A stretch of 64,000 nt of DNA from CAZKUN01 sp964555935 (GCA_964555935.1 CAZKUN010000002.1:1-64000), one strand, 5' to 3'; counted from the first letter of the stretch, positions 42,313 through 51,435 are shown. The notes: a model not told the origin generated them from the letters alone. Numbers and translations are program-made.

Positions 42313-43293
42313 CTACGACTTCGTGCCGATGACGATGCTCGTGTCGCCGGTCGTGCGGACGTGCCGCACGTCAGAGAAGCCGGCCTGAGCGAGGTATTCC
42401 TCGAGTTCAGGTTGGGTGTAGCTGCGCCCATCATTGCCGGCGGTGAGCATGTTGAGGCTGAACAGCGCGGCGTAGGCCGGCTGGGTGCCATCGGCGCTCA
42501 ACACGAACTCGTGGATGACCACGCGGCCGCCGGGCTTGAGGCATTGCGCGGCATTGCTGAGGATCGTCACGCAGCCGCCTGGGTCCGTGCTGTGCAGGAT
42601 GTTCGAGATGATGGCGAGATCGAAGCCCTCGCCAAGATCGTCCTCCCAGTAGTCGCCCGCGACCGCGCTGACCCGATCGGCGACGCCGGCCATCTCGGCG
42701 CACTCCATGGTAATGGGCACGACCTCTTCCTTGTCGAAGATGACCGCTGTCGCGCCTGGAACACGGCGGAGGATCTCGTAGGAGTAATCGCCGGAGCCGC
42801 CCCCAATGTCGATGATCCGCTCGACGCCCGCGAGGTCGATATGGTCCGCCACGCGCCCGCCCCAATGGGAGCTGGTCGTATGCATGGCCATGATGAAGGC
42901 GCGGACCTCGCCGCCCTTGAACTCGGTGCGCTCAACTTCGCCCGTCCGCACGGCGTCGGTCAGCGCGGTCCAGTGCCGCCAAAGCAGCTCGTGGTGCCGC
43001 AAGTAACCCACCATCGTGCCGCCGCGCGACTCGACGAGATGCTCCTGAGCGAAGGCGCTGTTGCTGAGCCTGTCGCCGTTCTTGTCGAGCACCCCAAGAC
43101 CGGCCAGCGAGTTGGCGAGGAAGCCGAGGGCCCTCTCGTCACACGCGAGCCTAGCGGCGAGATCGTCGGGCGTCAGCGGGCCGTTCGCCAGCGCCTCGAA
43201 AATGTCCAGTTCCACGGCCGTCAGAAGCGCGCGCGACTGCCAGTACGCGCTGGTGATGTCCATCAGATCGCCAAGATCGAACTGCTCGCCCAT
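42313..43293 (-). CDS. SAM-dependent O-methyltransferase (hydroxyneurosporene/acetylserotonin type)
   Basis: About 326 residues from the ATG at 43293 (GGAGGGTG upstream). A winged-helix dimerisation domain (residues about 10-100, AVELDIFEALANGPLTPDDLAARL) precedes the methyltransferase domain with motif I IIDIGGGSGDYSYEI, FDKEEVV, VAGDYWEDDL, ISNILHS and LKPGGRVVIHEFVL. CrtF, TcmO and ASMT belong to this class; they methylate hydroxyl groups on small molecules. No biosynthetic partner genes are adjacent, so the substrate is unknown. Confidence 0.9.
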   Translation of the reverse strand: MGEQFDLGDLMDITSAYWQSRALLTAVELDIFEALANGPLTPDDLAARLACDERALGFLANSLAGLGVLDKNGDRLSNSAFAQEHLVESRGGTMVGYLRHHELLWRHWTALTDAVRTGEVERTEFKGGEVRAFIMAMHTTSSHWGGRVADHIDLAGVERIIDIGGGSGDYSYEILRRVPGATAVIFDKEEVVPITMECAEMAGVADRVSAVAGDYWEDDLGEGFDLAIISNILHSTDPGGCVTILSNAAQCLKPGGRVVIHEFVLSADGTQPAYAALFSLNMLTAGNDGRSYTQPELEEYLAQAGFSDVRHVRTTGDTSIVIGTKS

Positions 43294-43425
43294 GGGTGGC
43301 ACCCTCCAAGTCATTGTGAGCGCGTTCTTCGCGAGGGCGCGGCCGGGGTCCTTTGCCAGTCGAGATCGACGGAGGCCCGGCGGGTCAGGGCGCGGAAGTG
43401 TCGGTGGCTGAAGGGAGCTGATCAA

Positions 43426-44247
43426 GTGAGTTGGGCTGATACGAAGATTGCGGACGCCGCGTGGGTCTGCGTGGACGTCGAAACGACGGGTCTGGAGGTG
43501 GAGGACGGTCACCGGGTGACTGAGGTGGCGACGGTCAGGGGCGGGTCGACGGGTCCCGCGGAGGAATTCACGACGCTGGTGAATCCCGAACGCCCGCTGG
43601 ACGCGAAAGCCGCCGAGGTCAGCGGGCTCACCGACGAGCAACTCGCGCAACACAAGCCATTTGCCTCGGTCTCTCGAACTACTCTAGGGCATCTTTCGGG
43701 CGCGGTGATCGTGGCTCACAACGCGCCGTTTGATTTTGGTTTCCTGGAGTCCGAGTTCGTGCGAGAGGGCCTGTCGCTGCCGCCGGCCCCGATCGTCGAT
43801 ACGACGATCATCGCCGGCGAGGTGCTGGGGCTGGCGCGACGCAACCTGGCGAGCGTCGCCCGGGCCCTGCAACTCACCGATCAGCCCATCCACCGCGCGC
43901 TCGACGATGCGAAGGCTACGCGCGGGGTGCTGCTACGCGGACTTGAGAAGCTCATCGCAGAGGGGGCGAAGACGGTCGCTGATGTGATCGATGCGCTGAC
44001 GCCCCCGGATCCGCCCAACCAGCCGCTGATCGACAACCCCTTCCCGCCGATCCGCGAGGCGCTGCGCACCGGAGCGGATCTGAAGATCCAATACGCGGGC
44101 GCGCGGGGATCATACGAGCGGCTCATCAAGCCCATCCGGATGGAGTTCAAGGGGCCGAATCTGGTGATTGGATCGTTCTGTCGCAGCCGGAAGGCGCAGC
44201 GCAACTTCCGCGTGGATCGGATCGTCTCGGCGGAGGTGGCGGAGTAG
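43426..44247 (+). CDS. DEDDh 3'-5' exonuclease (DnaQ-like) fused to a WYL-like domain
   Basis: About 273 residues from a GTG at 43426 (AAGGGAG 9 bases upstream); an upstream frame extension lacks homology. The exonuclease domain holds all catalytic positions: Asp17 and Glu19 (VDVETTG), Asp in VIVAHNAPFDFGFLE, and the His-x4-Asp of HRALDDAKAT. After a proline-rich linker, the last 60 residues (LRTGADLKIQYAGARGSYERLIKPIRMEF, then RKAQRNFRVDRI) resemble a WYL domain. WYL domains bind nucleic acid ligands and regulate defence or repair systems. The fusion suggests a nuclease controlled by single-stranded DNA or nucleotides. Confidence 0.85.
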   Translation: MSWADTKIADAAWVCVDVETTGLEVEDGHRVTEVATVRGGSTGPAEEFTTLVNPERPLDAKAAEVSGLTDEQLAQHKPFASVSRTTLGHLSGAVIVAHNAPFDFGFLESEFVREGLSLPPAPIVDTTIIAGEVLGLARRNLASVARALQLTDQPIHRALDDAKATRGVLLRGLEKLIAEGAKTVADVIDALTPPDPPNQPLIDNPFPPIREALRTGADLKIQYAGARGSYERLIKPIRMEFKGPNLVIGSFCRSRKAQRNFRVDRIVSAEVAE

Positions 44248-44316
44248 GGCGCGAGGCGAGCGAAACCCTCCCATGCCGCACCGTGTATGCACAGTGGCAG
44301 AGGTTGCCACTACGCG

Positions 44317-45048
44317 ATGAAACTCTCCATTATCATCCCGGTCTACAACGAGGAAGCCACCATCGGCGAGGTGATTCGCCGAGTGCTTGCCGTGCCTCTC
44401 AACAAGGAAGTCATCGTGGTCAACGATGGCTCGACCGACGGGTCGGCGGGCATCATTGGCGGCGTTGACGATGGGCGCCTGACACTCGTTGATTTGGCCC
44501 GGAATCAGGGCAAGGGCACTGCCGTGCGCGCGGGGCTTGAGCGCGTGACGGGGACGCACGTCCTGGTCCAGGACGCGGATCTTGAGCTTCTGCCGGAGGA
44601 GATCCCGCGCCTACTCGCCCCGATCGAAGCCGGACGAGTCGAGGTCGTGTATGGCTCGCGGTTTGAGATGGGGCGGGGTCAGGCGAGCGCGCGGAACTAC
44701 CTGGCAAACCGCCTAATTACCGGCTGGGCCAACCTGTTATATGGCTCATCGCTCAGCGATGTCTCGACATGCTACAAGCTGTTCCCCGCTCGGCTGATCG
44801 ACCAACTGGATCTGCGGTGCCGGGGATTTGAGTTCTGCACGGAGATCACATCCAAGGTTCTGCGCTCCGGGCATGAGATCGAAGACGTCCCCGTCACATT
44901 CCGCCCTCGGGCTCACGAGGATGGAAAGAAGCTGCGCTACCTGCGCGACGGCGCGCGTGGCGCGTGGACGCTTCTGCGATGGCGCCTCTGGCGACCCGCC
45001 CCCTCACCCACCCCGGCGCCTTGCGCGCCCCCGGCTAACCCCAAGTAA
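44317..45048 (+). CDS. Glycosyltransferase family 2
   Basis: A 243-residue GT-A fold enzyme resembling dolichyl-phosphate mannose synthases. The N-terminus LSIIIPVYNEEATIGEVI, VVNDGSTDGS and LVQDADLELLPEEIPRL (DxD-like metal site) are family signatures, and a Q/RxxRW-like end is replaced by CRGFEFCTEITSKVL. No membrane segments follow the catalytic domain. Its Pro-rich C-terminus ends shortly before the kinase gene. With the kinase and nucleotidyltransferase that follow, it may form a route that activates a sugar and transfers it to a glycan. Confidence 0.9.
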   Translation: MKLSIIIPVYNEEATIGEVIRRVLAVPLNKEVIVVNDGSTDGSAGIIGGVDDGRLTLVDLARNQGKGTAVRAGLERVTGTHVLVQDADLELLPEEIPRLLAPIEAGRVEVVYGSRFEMGRGQASARNYLANRLITGWANLLYGSSLSDVSTCYKLFPARLIDQLDLRCRGFEFCTEITSKVLRSGHEIEDVPVTFRPRAHEDGKKLRYLRDGARGAWTLLRWRLWRPAPSPTPAPCAPPANPK

Positions 45049-45115
45049 CGCGACTCGCCCCGACCTGACGCCGCGTGCAGGAGTGACATTGCCCTGGGTC
45101 GAAGCACCGGGCATC

Positions 45116-46318
45116 ATGGCCGATCTGCCTGAGCGCTCCGAGCGACTGGTCGCCGAGGCCGCCAAACTAGCGAACGTCTCCGCCATTGACGTTCGCGTTG
45201 CGCGGTCGCCTTACCGTGTCTGCCCGCTCGGGGCGCACGTCGATCATCAGTTTGGCCGGGTGACCGGAATGGCGATCGACCGGTCCATCCTGCTGGCCTT
45301 CGCACCGACGGACGATGGCTCGATACGACTGGCTAGCCGGGATTTCGAGGGGTCGGTTGACTTCAACGTGGCGGAGGCGGCCGGCACGTCGCGGGAGTTC
45401 TGGGGCCGCTATGCCGCCGGCGCGGTTCTGGCGCTGGAGGATATCGGCATCCCCGTCACGCGAGGAATCGCGGGCGTCGTTGAGGGCGAGCTGCCGATCG
45501 GCGGACTGAGTTCGTCAGCGGCGGTGTCGGTGGCATATCTCCTGGCGCTTGAGGCCGTCAACGGCGCGGACATCACGCCGGTGCAGAACATCCGACTGCA
45601 GCAGTACATCGAGAACGTACACATCGGCCTGAACAACGGCATCCTGGACCAATCGGTCATCCTGTTGAGCGAGCGCGACCGGCTGCTGGTGCTGGACTGC
45701 CTGGACGAGGAGTGGGAGCTGGTGTCGGCACCCGATACGATGCCGGAGTTCCGCATCGTGGTGGCGTACTCGGGCGTTAGCGCCGCGCTCACATCCACGG
45801 GATACAACGACCGCGTCGCGGAGTGCAAAGAGGCGGCGAGGGAGTTGATGAGGCTCGGGGGCGTCGGGGGCCCGGCGGAGCCTCGCCTTCGCGATGTTCC
45901 GGTTGAGGTGTACGAGACGCGCGCCGCGTCCCTGGAGCCGAAGCTGGCGCGCCGGGCGCGGCACTTCTTCACGGAGAACGCGCGCGTGATCGCCGGCCGG
46001 GACGCATGGGCGACGGGCGATCTGGCGAGGTTTGGCGAGCTGATCAACGAATCGGGACAAAGCTCGGTGGCGGACTACGAGTGCGGCGGTCCGGAGCTGA
46101 TCACGCTGTTTGAGACGCTTCGAGCGACGCCGGGAGTGCAAGGCGCGCGCTTCAGCGGCGGAGGCTTCAGGGGATCGTGCGTCGGGCTGTGCGAGCCAAG
46201 CGCGGAGGACGCGATTCGGGCCGCGATCGCGGAACGCTTCCCCGTCGAGCATCCACACGTAGCAGAGACGTATGAGGTGCATTTCTGCAATTCTGACGAT
46301 GGAGCTAGTCTGATATGA
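45116..46318 (+). CDS. GHMP sugar kinase, galacturonokinase-like
   Basis: About 400 residues. The sugar-binding motif VARSPYRVCPLGAHVDHQ (residues about 28-45), the ATP motif LPIGGLSSSAAVSV (about 126-139) and C-terminal GARFSGGGFRGSCVGL are all intact. The PLGAHxDHQ form of the first motif and blocks such as GYNDRVAECKEAARELM and FFTENARVIAGRDAWATGDL resemble plant galacturonokinase rather than galactokinase, going by memory. It would make a sugar-1-phosphate from galacturonate or a similar sugar. The start is uncertain: a TTG at 45089 has a better ribosome site (GCAGGAG). Its stop overlaps the nucleotidyltransferase start by 4 bases. Confidence 0.85.
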   Translation: MADLPERSERLVAEAAKLANVSAIDVRVARSPYRVCPLGAHVDHQFGRVTGMAIDRSILLAFAPTDDGSIRLASRDFEGSVDFNVAEAAGTSREFWGRYAAGAVLALEDIGIPVTRGIAGVVEGELPIGGLSSSAAVSVAYLLALEAVNGADITPVQNIRLQQYIENVHIGLNNGILDQSVILLSERDRLLVLDCLDEEWELVSAPDTMPEFRIVVAYSGVSAALTSTGYNDRVAECKEAARELMRLGGVGGPAEPRLRDVPVEVYETRAASLEPKLARRARHFFTENARVIAGRDAWATGDLARFGELINESGQSSVADYECGGPELITLFETLRATPGVQGARFSGGGFRGSCVGLCEPSAEDAIRAAIAERFPVEHPHVAETYEVHFCNSDDGASLI

Positions 46319-47049
46319 ACGCCCTAGTGCTCGCCGCCGGATATGGAACGCGCATGCGCGAGGTCACCGGCAATCTGCCTAAGCCGCTGCTGCCCGTCGG
46401 CGGCCAGCCCGTTATCGACTACCTGTTCGACCAGCTCGGCGTGGTCGACAGCATCGCGCGGACGATCGTCGTCACGAACGGCCTCTTCCACGATCAGTTC
46501 AAGGAGTGGTCGCAGTGCACGTGCTGCCTGGGGGTCGAGATCCTGAATGACGGGACGCGTAGCAACGACGAGCGGCTCGGGGCGATTGGCGACATGCGCT
46601 TTGCGATTGAGGCGGCGTCGCTCGCGGGCGAGGACCTCCTGGTGGCGGGAGCCGACAACATCTTCCGCTTCCCCGTGCGGATGCTTGTTGAGTTCTTCGA
46701 CGAGCGTGGCGCGGACGCTATCTCGATTGTGCGCGAACCGGATCCGGAGCGCTTGAAACGCACGTCGACGCTGCTGCTCGACGACGAGGACCGGATCGTC
46801 GACTTCGCCGAGAAGGCGCCAGAGCCACTGTCGGACATGGTCTGCCCGCCGCTTTACGCGTTCAAGGCCGACACGCTGCCGCTCATTTCTGAGTACCTCG
46901 ACGCGGGGCACGACCCGGACGCGCCGGGGAACTTCATCGCGTGGCTATACCAGCAGAAGCCCGTATACGGGAAGCTCATGCCACAGGGCCGTCACGACAT
47001 CGGCAGCCCGGAATCGTACCGCGAGGCGCAAGACGCGATGGAGGACTGA
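46315..47049 (+). CDS. Sugar-1-phosphate nucleotidyltransferase
   Basis: A 244-residue NTP_transferase fold enzyme. LVLAAGYGTRMREVTGNLPKPLLPVGG is the nucleotide-binding loop, VAGADNIF supplies the metal-binding Asp and IVDFAEKAPEP the sugar-phosphate contact Lys/Glu, with PGNFIAWLYQ and HDIGSPESYREAQ at the end. It would join a sugar-1-phosphate to UTP, dTTP or GTP. The 4-base ATGA overlap with the GHMP kinase gene implies equal expression and a joint pathway: sugar, sugar-1-phosphate, then NDP-sugar. Confidence 0.93.
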   Translation: MNALVLAAGYGTRMREVTGNLPKPLLPVGGQPVIDYLFDQLGVVDSIARTIVVTNGLFHDQFKEWSQCTCCLGVEILNDGTRSNDERLGAIGDMRFAIEAASLAGEDLLVAGADNIFRFPVRMLVEFFDERGADAISIVREPDPERLKRTSTLLLDDEDRIVDFAEKAPEPLSDMVCPPLYAFKADTLPLISEYLDAGHDPDAPGNFIAWLYQQKPVYGKLMPQGRHDIGSPESYREAQDAMED

Positions 47050-47058
47050 GCCCGAGAA

Positions 47059-47562
47059 TCACTCGTGGTAGTAGCCCCAGTCGCCGATGCGCTCGAGGCC
47101 GCCGCCGTGGTCTTGCTCCTCGTAGGCGCCGTCGGAGCGGAATGAGAAGAGGGCGTTGAAGTGGATCAGCCCGACGTTCGTGGGGCAGAAATCGGCGGGC
47201 ACGGCAACGAAGAGATCATATACACCAGGATCCTCGGTTGGCGCAGGGCCCCGCTCGTACAGCCACTCCCCCTCAAACGGCAATCCCGGATCGGGGATGC
47301 TCTCAATGTGCTCTGGGACGAGGTCAGTCAGTTCCTTCGGCCATTCATCGTGGTCGGCGCGGTAGGCATCGAGCGCGTCGAGGATGGGCTGCGCGCGTCG
47401 GGCGGCGACGAGCAACTCAACCTTCTTCACCTCCCACTCCTCGCCTGCCACGCGTACCTTGTTCTCCAGCCAGATGGCACCGATCATGACGACCACGGGT
47501 AGCGCGAAGAGGCACCCAAGGCCGCCGCGACGGCGCCCGCGGGGATCGTGTTGCCTGCGCAT
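47059..47562 (-). CDS. Hypothetical membrane-anchored protein
   Basis: A 167-residue protein with a basic N-terminus (RRQHDPRGRRR) and one membrane segment (about residues 14-32, LGCLFALPVVVMIGAIWL). The outer part has AQPILDALDAYRADHDEWPKELTDLVPEHI, the helix-loop found in type II pseudopilins after the first helix, but there is no prepilin leader. No ribosome site is clear. It converges with the nucleotidyltransferase gene. Function unknown. Confidence 0.7.
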   Translation of the reverse strand: MRRQHDPRGRRRGGLGCLFALPVVVMIGAIWLENKVRVAGEEWEVKKVELLVAARRAQPILDALDAYRADHDEWPKELTDLVPEHIESIPDPGLPFEGEWLYERGPAPTEDPGVYDLFVAVPADFCPTNVGLIHFNALFSFRSDGAYEEQDHGGGLERIGDWGYYHE

Positions 47563-47676
47563 GTTCAGTGAGACGCGTGGGCTGGGGATGAGGCCTCGGT
47601 GGGAGGGTGATTTGGAGGGAGGAGAGGGTCAGGCATGCGCCGGCGAGGTCGTAGTTCATGTAGTTTGCGGTGCGGA

Positions 47677-47961
47677 TCAGAACGCGAGGGCCTCTGGGGC
47701 CAAGCGGGTGGTGGCGGTGGCAGTCTGCTCCGTCAGCATGGCCAACTCGTCCCATTCCTCATCGGTGGATGGTGGGTTCTCGGCGAAGTGGTTCAGCAAC
47801 TCCTTCGCGCGGTCGAGGGTGGCGAGGTTCTCGAGGAGCGCCTGAGTTGCGGGGCTCGCGTCAGGTTGATCGGCCCCTATCGCGCGGGCGAGTTCCGCCA
47901 GCCGCTCGGGACGGGGTGTCAGCATCGTCAACTCAACGTCGGGCGCGTCCTCTTTCGGCAT
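47677..47961 (-). CDS. Small hypothetical protein
   Basis: A 94-residue soluble, acidic, mostly helical protein (residues about 18-90). GAGGAG lies 7-8 bases before the ATG, supporting expression. No cysteine, signal or known motif. A 14-base-pair hairpin separates it from the membrane-protein gene upstream on the same strand. Confidence 0.6.
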   Translation of the reverse strand: MPKEDAPDVELTMLTPRPERLAELARAIGADQPDASPATQALLENLATLDRAKELLNHFAENPPSTDEEWDELAMLTEQTATATTRLAPEALAF

Positions 47962-47989
47962 CGAGGTCTCCTCACGATTTGGTTGGTAC

Positions 47990-48023
47990 GGCGCGAGGGA
48001 GATAACGACATCTCCCTCGCGCC
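47990..48023. repeat. 14-base-pair perfect hairpin
   Basis: GGCGCGAGGGAGAT (47990-48003), loop AACGAC, ATCTCCCTCGCGCC (48010-48023). It follows the stop of the membrane-protein gene (48055-48489, minus strand) by 31 bases. It is strong enough to terminate or stabilise an mRNA end, but no U-tract follows on either strand. Confidence 0.55.
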
Positions 48024-48054
48024 GAGGGTGGTGAGGCTGGGCAGCAGGCCGGCC

Positions 48055-48489
48055 TCACGTGGCGTCTTTCTTGTCTGGTTCAAGGGCCCTAGCGCCCAGA
48101 CTGGAGGCAATCCCGAGAGCGAGTAGCGCGACCGATGCGGCAATCCACGCAACGGGCGTGCGGGTGGCCAGAGCGATGACCACCTGGAGGCCCGGTACCG
48201 CGACCCCCAACGCTCTGGCCGTCGGCCCGACAAGGCGACCTTCCCGCCAACCGACGGCGCCAAACAGCAGCGCGCTCCCGCATGCGAGAAACTCGCGCAC
48301 AAGGAACGGCATGAAGTGCCACACGGTGGTTACCGCCATGAGCGGGCCGACAATCAGAACTACGCCACGGGCGATCAACCACTGTCTGTGTGGCTGAGGA
48401 GCATTCCGTCCCACCGACCACCCGGCAAAGCCCCCCAACAAGCCAAATAGAGCCAGGCCCAAGACTACTTCCCACATGCCCTCGTACAT
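48055..48489 (-). CDS. Hypothetical polytopic membrane protein
   Basis: About 144 residues from the ATG at 48489 (GGGGGCGAG upstream). Four hydrophobic segments: about 6-24, 38-58, 65-82 and 95-125. It ends with a charged tail (EPDKKDAT). No family recognised. It lies downstream of an RHS gene on the same strand, 160 bases away. Confidence 0.65.
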   Translation of the reverse strand: MYEGMWEVVLGLALFGLLGGFAGWSVGRNAPQPHRQWLIARGVVLIVGPLMAVTTVWHFMPFLVREFLACGSALLFGAVGWREGRLVGPTARALGVAVPGLQVVIALATRTPVAWIAASVALLALGIASSLGARALEPDKKDAT

Positions 48490-48648
48490 GTACTCGCCCC
48501 CTTCTCTACGCGCCGCCGGCCGGACCAACCATTGCACGGTACTGCGTGCCCCATCAGGGATAGCACTCGTGAGATTCCATCCTCACCAGCCTCTTTCAGA
48601 CGAGATGATCGGCGACTGGCGCATCAGGAGTCTCATACCCCGGCCCGA

Positions 48649-51267
48649 TCACGGTATGGGCCCCTTAATATCATCCAGTACCCACTTAATGTCACAGTAT
48701 ACCGTGCAGGCCCTGGATGTGGCAGCGAAGACGATGGCCGAGAGCCGTACTCCTATCAGCTTGCCGATACCAAGAATGAGCCCCGCCCTAATCAGCGAAT
48801 TGACAAAACTGTTGGTGGTAACACTCCATACGTTCCAGACGGAATTGGTGCAATCCCACCAACACTTCGAGAAGCCAGTCGCCCGCCAATGGACGTAGTG
48901 GCCACCCACGACGACCGCGCCGGCACCAACCGCGATCGGGGCGACGACGCTGTCCGAACCAAGCCCTGGCATCCAGTCCCACGGGCCGGTCTCCTCCATG
49001 CCGAGAGGAAGAGGAATAGCCGGTGGCTCCACCGGGATGTAGGGCTCCTTGTGCTTGTTTCCGGTTGGTGGACTGTTGGGGTCGGGCCACGTAGGCTCGG
49101 CCTCCCCTCGCGGATCGACCGACCACGTTGGCCGCGCGCTTACATACCAGTACTTATTGACAAGGTCTTCGAGCGGATCCCTACTCGCGAACCTCCCGAC
49201 GCCTCTGTCGTAGTACCGGTTCCAGAGGTAGGAGAGGCCGGAGTGATCGTCGAGGTGGTAGCCGTGGGCGCCGATGTAGCGGTAGGGCGTGCTCCCGGCG
49301 CCGGAGTCTAGAAGTTCGTTGCCCCACGCATCGTAGAGCAGGCTCAAGGTCAGCGCTTCGTCGGAGTCGATGAGGCCCAGCGTGCTGCCCATGGAATCGG
49401 AGAGGACCCACTCGGTGGCCTCGGACTTCGTCTGCGCCAGGAGTGGTTGCATGATCCCCGGACCCGCGTGGACATAGCTCGCCATCACGTTGTCGCTGTA
49501 GTCGTGGGTCTCTAAGACCTTCTCGCCGTCATAGATGAAGTCGGTGCGCGTGCTCTCGCCGACGGTGCCGTCACGCCAGCGCTTCGCGGAGTCGTCGTAC
49601 TCGTGGAGGTGATCGACGCCGGCGGTCTGATCGACCACCTTGCGCAGAGCGCCATCAAAGTACCACTCGAAATAGGTCTCCTGCGCCACGCTGTTTTGCA
49701 CCTCGAGCTGACCGTCGGTGGTGTACTCGAAGTAGGTGTCGGTGCCGTCTTCGTCAAGTCGGGTGAGTTGGTTCAGCGTGTTGAAGTCGTAGTACGTCGT
49801 GGCGTCGGCAGTCGTCATCGCGATCCGATTGCCGGCGTCGTCATACTGCCAGGTGAAGGCATGCATCGTGGCGTCGCCATCATCGACCCAGTGCTCTCTG
49901 GTGAGTCGACCCGCGCCATCGTAGGCGTAGTACGTCGTCCAGTCGAGCGCGCCATGGACCCCGACGCGTTGCGTGGGCTTGCCGTCGTCGTCATACGTGT
50001 AGTACATCGCAATCGGCACATCGCCACCGCTCTTGCGATGCAACACGCTCGTCGACTGACCAGCGAGGTCGTAATTCATGTAGCTGACGGTTCCGTTCGG
50101 CAGCTCGCGCTTGATCTCGGCGCCGCGCGCGTCGCGCGTTGTGGTAATGACCTGCGCCGATGGGTCAATAACACTCGTGACCAATCCACGTCTATCGTAG
50201 TTATGATAAGTCACACTGTCGGACGTGTCAAGCATATATGTTCGGCGATCAGCCTTATCGTAACCGCTATCAACCCAGCCGGATGGCTGGTGCTCGCCCG
50301 TCATTCGGCCGCCGGCATCGTAGTTCCAGTAGCGGACATCGCTCGCGGCGGTCTGGCATGAGGAGATCGTCCGGCCGACGCCGTCGTACTGGAAGTAGTA
50401 CCAGTTGTCGCCGACGCCTGAACCCACGAGCGCGTGGGTCTCCGAACGCAAGCCCCGCGCATCGTATTGGAAGTAGGTGTATAGACCACCGGCCGTGCGG
50501 GCGTGGGTGGCGCGGCTCGCGGCATCGTAGCCGACCAACGTCGCCTGGCCCGCCGCGTCTTTCTCTTCGGTCCTTCGGTTCAGCGCGTCATGCTCGTAGT
50601 ACGTCGCGTTGCCCTCCGGATCGACGGTGGCGATGACGTTTCCGCCTTCGTCGTATTGGTAATCCACCGTCTTGCCCAGCGGGTCAATCGTCTCGGTCAC
50701 GCGTCCGAGCGCGTCGTAGTTGCTGTAGGTGACGTTGCCGAGCGGCGAAATCGCGCTGACCACGCGGCCCAGAATGTCGTAGTTCATATACGCCACGCGG
50801 TCGAGCGGATCGATCACGCCGACTACGCGACCGAGGTCGTCGTAGAGCATGTCCATCTCGCCGCCCAGCGCGTCGATGGTCTTGGACTGCCTCCCTTGAG
50901 CGTCGTAGTGGGTGTAGGTGACGTTGTCTTCGGGATCAATCACCGCGTGGCGACGTCCCACGGAGTCGTAGAGGTACTCCGTCTCGTCCGCCAGGTGGTT
51001 ACGCCACGACGTCACGCGCGACGCGGCATCGAGACTGTAGTACGTGCAGTTGCGGTTCTCGTCGTAGACGATCTCCGGCTTGTCCGCCCACGTGTAGAGG
51101 TTGGTCCGCTCCCCGCCCAAGGGGTCGATCTGTTCGGTGAGCTGGTCCCTTGCGTTGTAGTTGAAGTAGGCAGCGTTGGCACCCGCGTCAACCGTCACGT
51201 CAACGCGTCCGAGGGCGTCGTACCCCGTCTCGCTCGCGTTGCCCAGCGGGTCAATGGTCTTCGTCAC
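48649..51267 (-). CDS. RHS/YD-repeat protein, 5'-truncated, with hydrophobic C-terminal tail
   Basis: An 872-residue frame made of about 20-residue YD repeats (for example YSNYDALGRVTETIDPLG, YMNYDILGRVVSAISPLG). It is followed by the RHS core end: YLWNRYYDRGVGRFASRDPLEDL, then YWYVSARPTWSVDPRG, which normally reads YxYVxNxPxxxxDPxG. After it come 151 residues of cassette-like tail with two or more hydrophobic stretches (VVAPIAVGAGAVVVGG, LIRAGLILGIGKLIG) and six Cys (CWWDC, CTVYC). There is no signal peptide and no N-terminal shell domain: the frame starts inside a repeat. In-frame stops lie just upstream, so a longer protein has been lost or the copy is a displaced fragment. Confidence 0.8.
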   Translation of the reverse strand: MTKTIDPLGNASETGYDALGRVDVTVDAGANAAYFNYNARDQLTEQIDPLGGERTNLYTWADKPEIVYDENRNCTYYSLDAASRVTSWRNHLADETEYLYDSVGRRHAVIDPEDNVTYTHYDAQGRQSKTIDALGGEMDMLYDDLGRVVGVIDPLDRVAYMNYDILGRVVSAISPLGNVTYSNYDALGRVTETIDPLGKTVDYQYDEGGNVIATVDPEGNATYYEHDALNRRTEEKDAAGQATLVGYDAASRATHARTAGGLYTYFQYDARGLRSETHALVGSGVGDNWYYFQYDGVGRTISSCQTAASDVRYWNYDAGGRMTGEHQPSGWVDSGYDKADRRTYMLDTSDSVTYHNYDRRGLVTSVIDPSAQVITTTRDARGAEIKRELPNGTVSYMNYDLAGQSTSVLHRKSGGDVPIAMYYTYDDDGKPTQRVGVHGALDWTTYYAYDGAGRLTREHWVDDGDATMHAFTWQYDDAGNRIAMTTADATTYYDFNTLNQLTRLDEDGTDTYFEYTTDGQLEVQNSVAQETYFEWYFDGALRKVVDQTAGVDHLHEYDDSAKRWRDGTVGESTRTDFIYDGEKVLETHDYSDNVMASYVHAGPGIMQPLLAQTKSEATEWVLSDSMGSTLGLIDSDEALTLSLLYDAWGNELLDSGAGSTPYRYIGAHGYHLDDHSGLSYLWNRYYDRGVGRFASRDPLEDLVNKYWYVSARPTWSVDPRGEAEPTWPDPNSPPTGNKHKEPYIPVEPPAIPLPLGMEETGPWDWMPGLGSDSVVAPIAVGAGAVVVGGHYVHWRATGFSKCWWDCTNSVWNVWSVTTNSFVNSLIRAGLILGIGKLIGVRLSAIVFAATSRACTVYCDIKWVLDDIKGPIP

Positions 51268-51381
51268 GCGTCCTTGGCCGTCGTACTCGATGTACGTCAG
51301 CTGTCGTTACCCGTGATAGGTGTAATACGTCGTCCCGAGCCCCACGCGATCTATCAGCGAGACTTGCTTCACCGCCGCCAT
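51268..51381 (-). pseudogene. 5' remnant of the RHS gene
   Basis: In the frame of the RHS gene, codons before the GTG at 51267 read RQLTYIEYDGQGR, a clear repeat continuation, then a TAA at 51307-51309, then TTYYTYHG and SLIDRVGLG back to an ATG at 51381. A second in-frame TGA lies farther up. The repeat-like residues on both sides of the TAA indicate a nonsense mutation rather than a true gene start. Confidence 0.65.
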
Positions 51382-51435
51382 CGTCGCCGGGTGCACCGAT
51401 GCCGGAAGCTGTCATCTAGCTCCCTCCTCAAGTTG

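Noticed and set aside
42127..43425. Long N-terminal extension of the exonuclease frame
   Set aside because: It is antisense to the O-methyltransferase gene; the GTG at 43426 with AAGGGAG fits the domain boundary.
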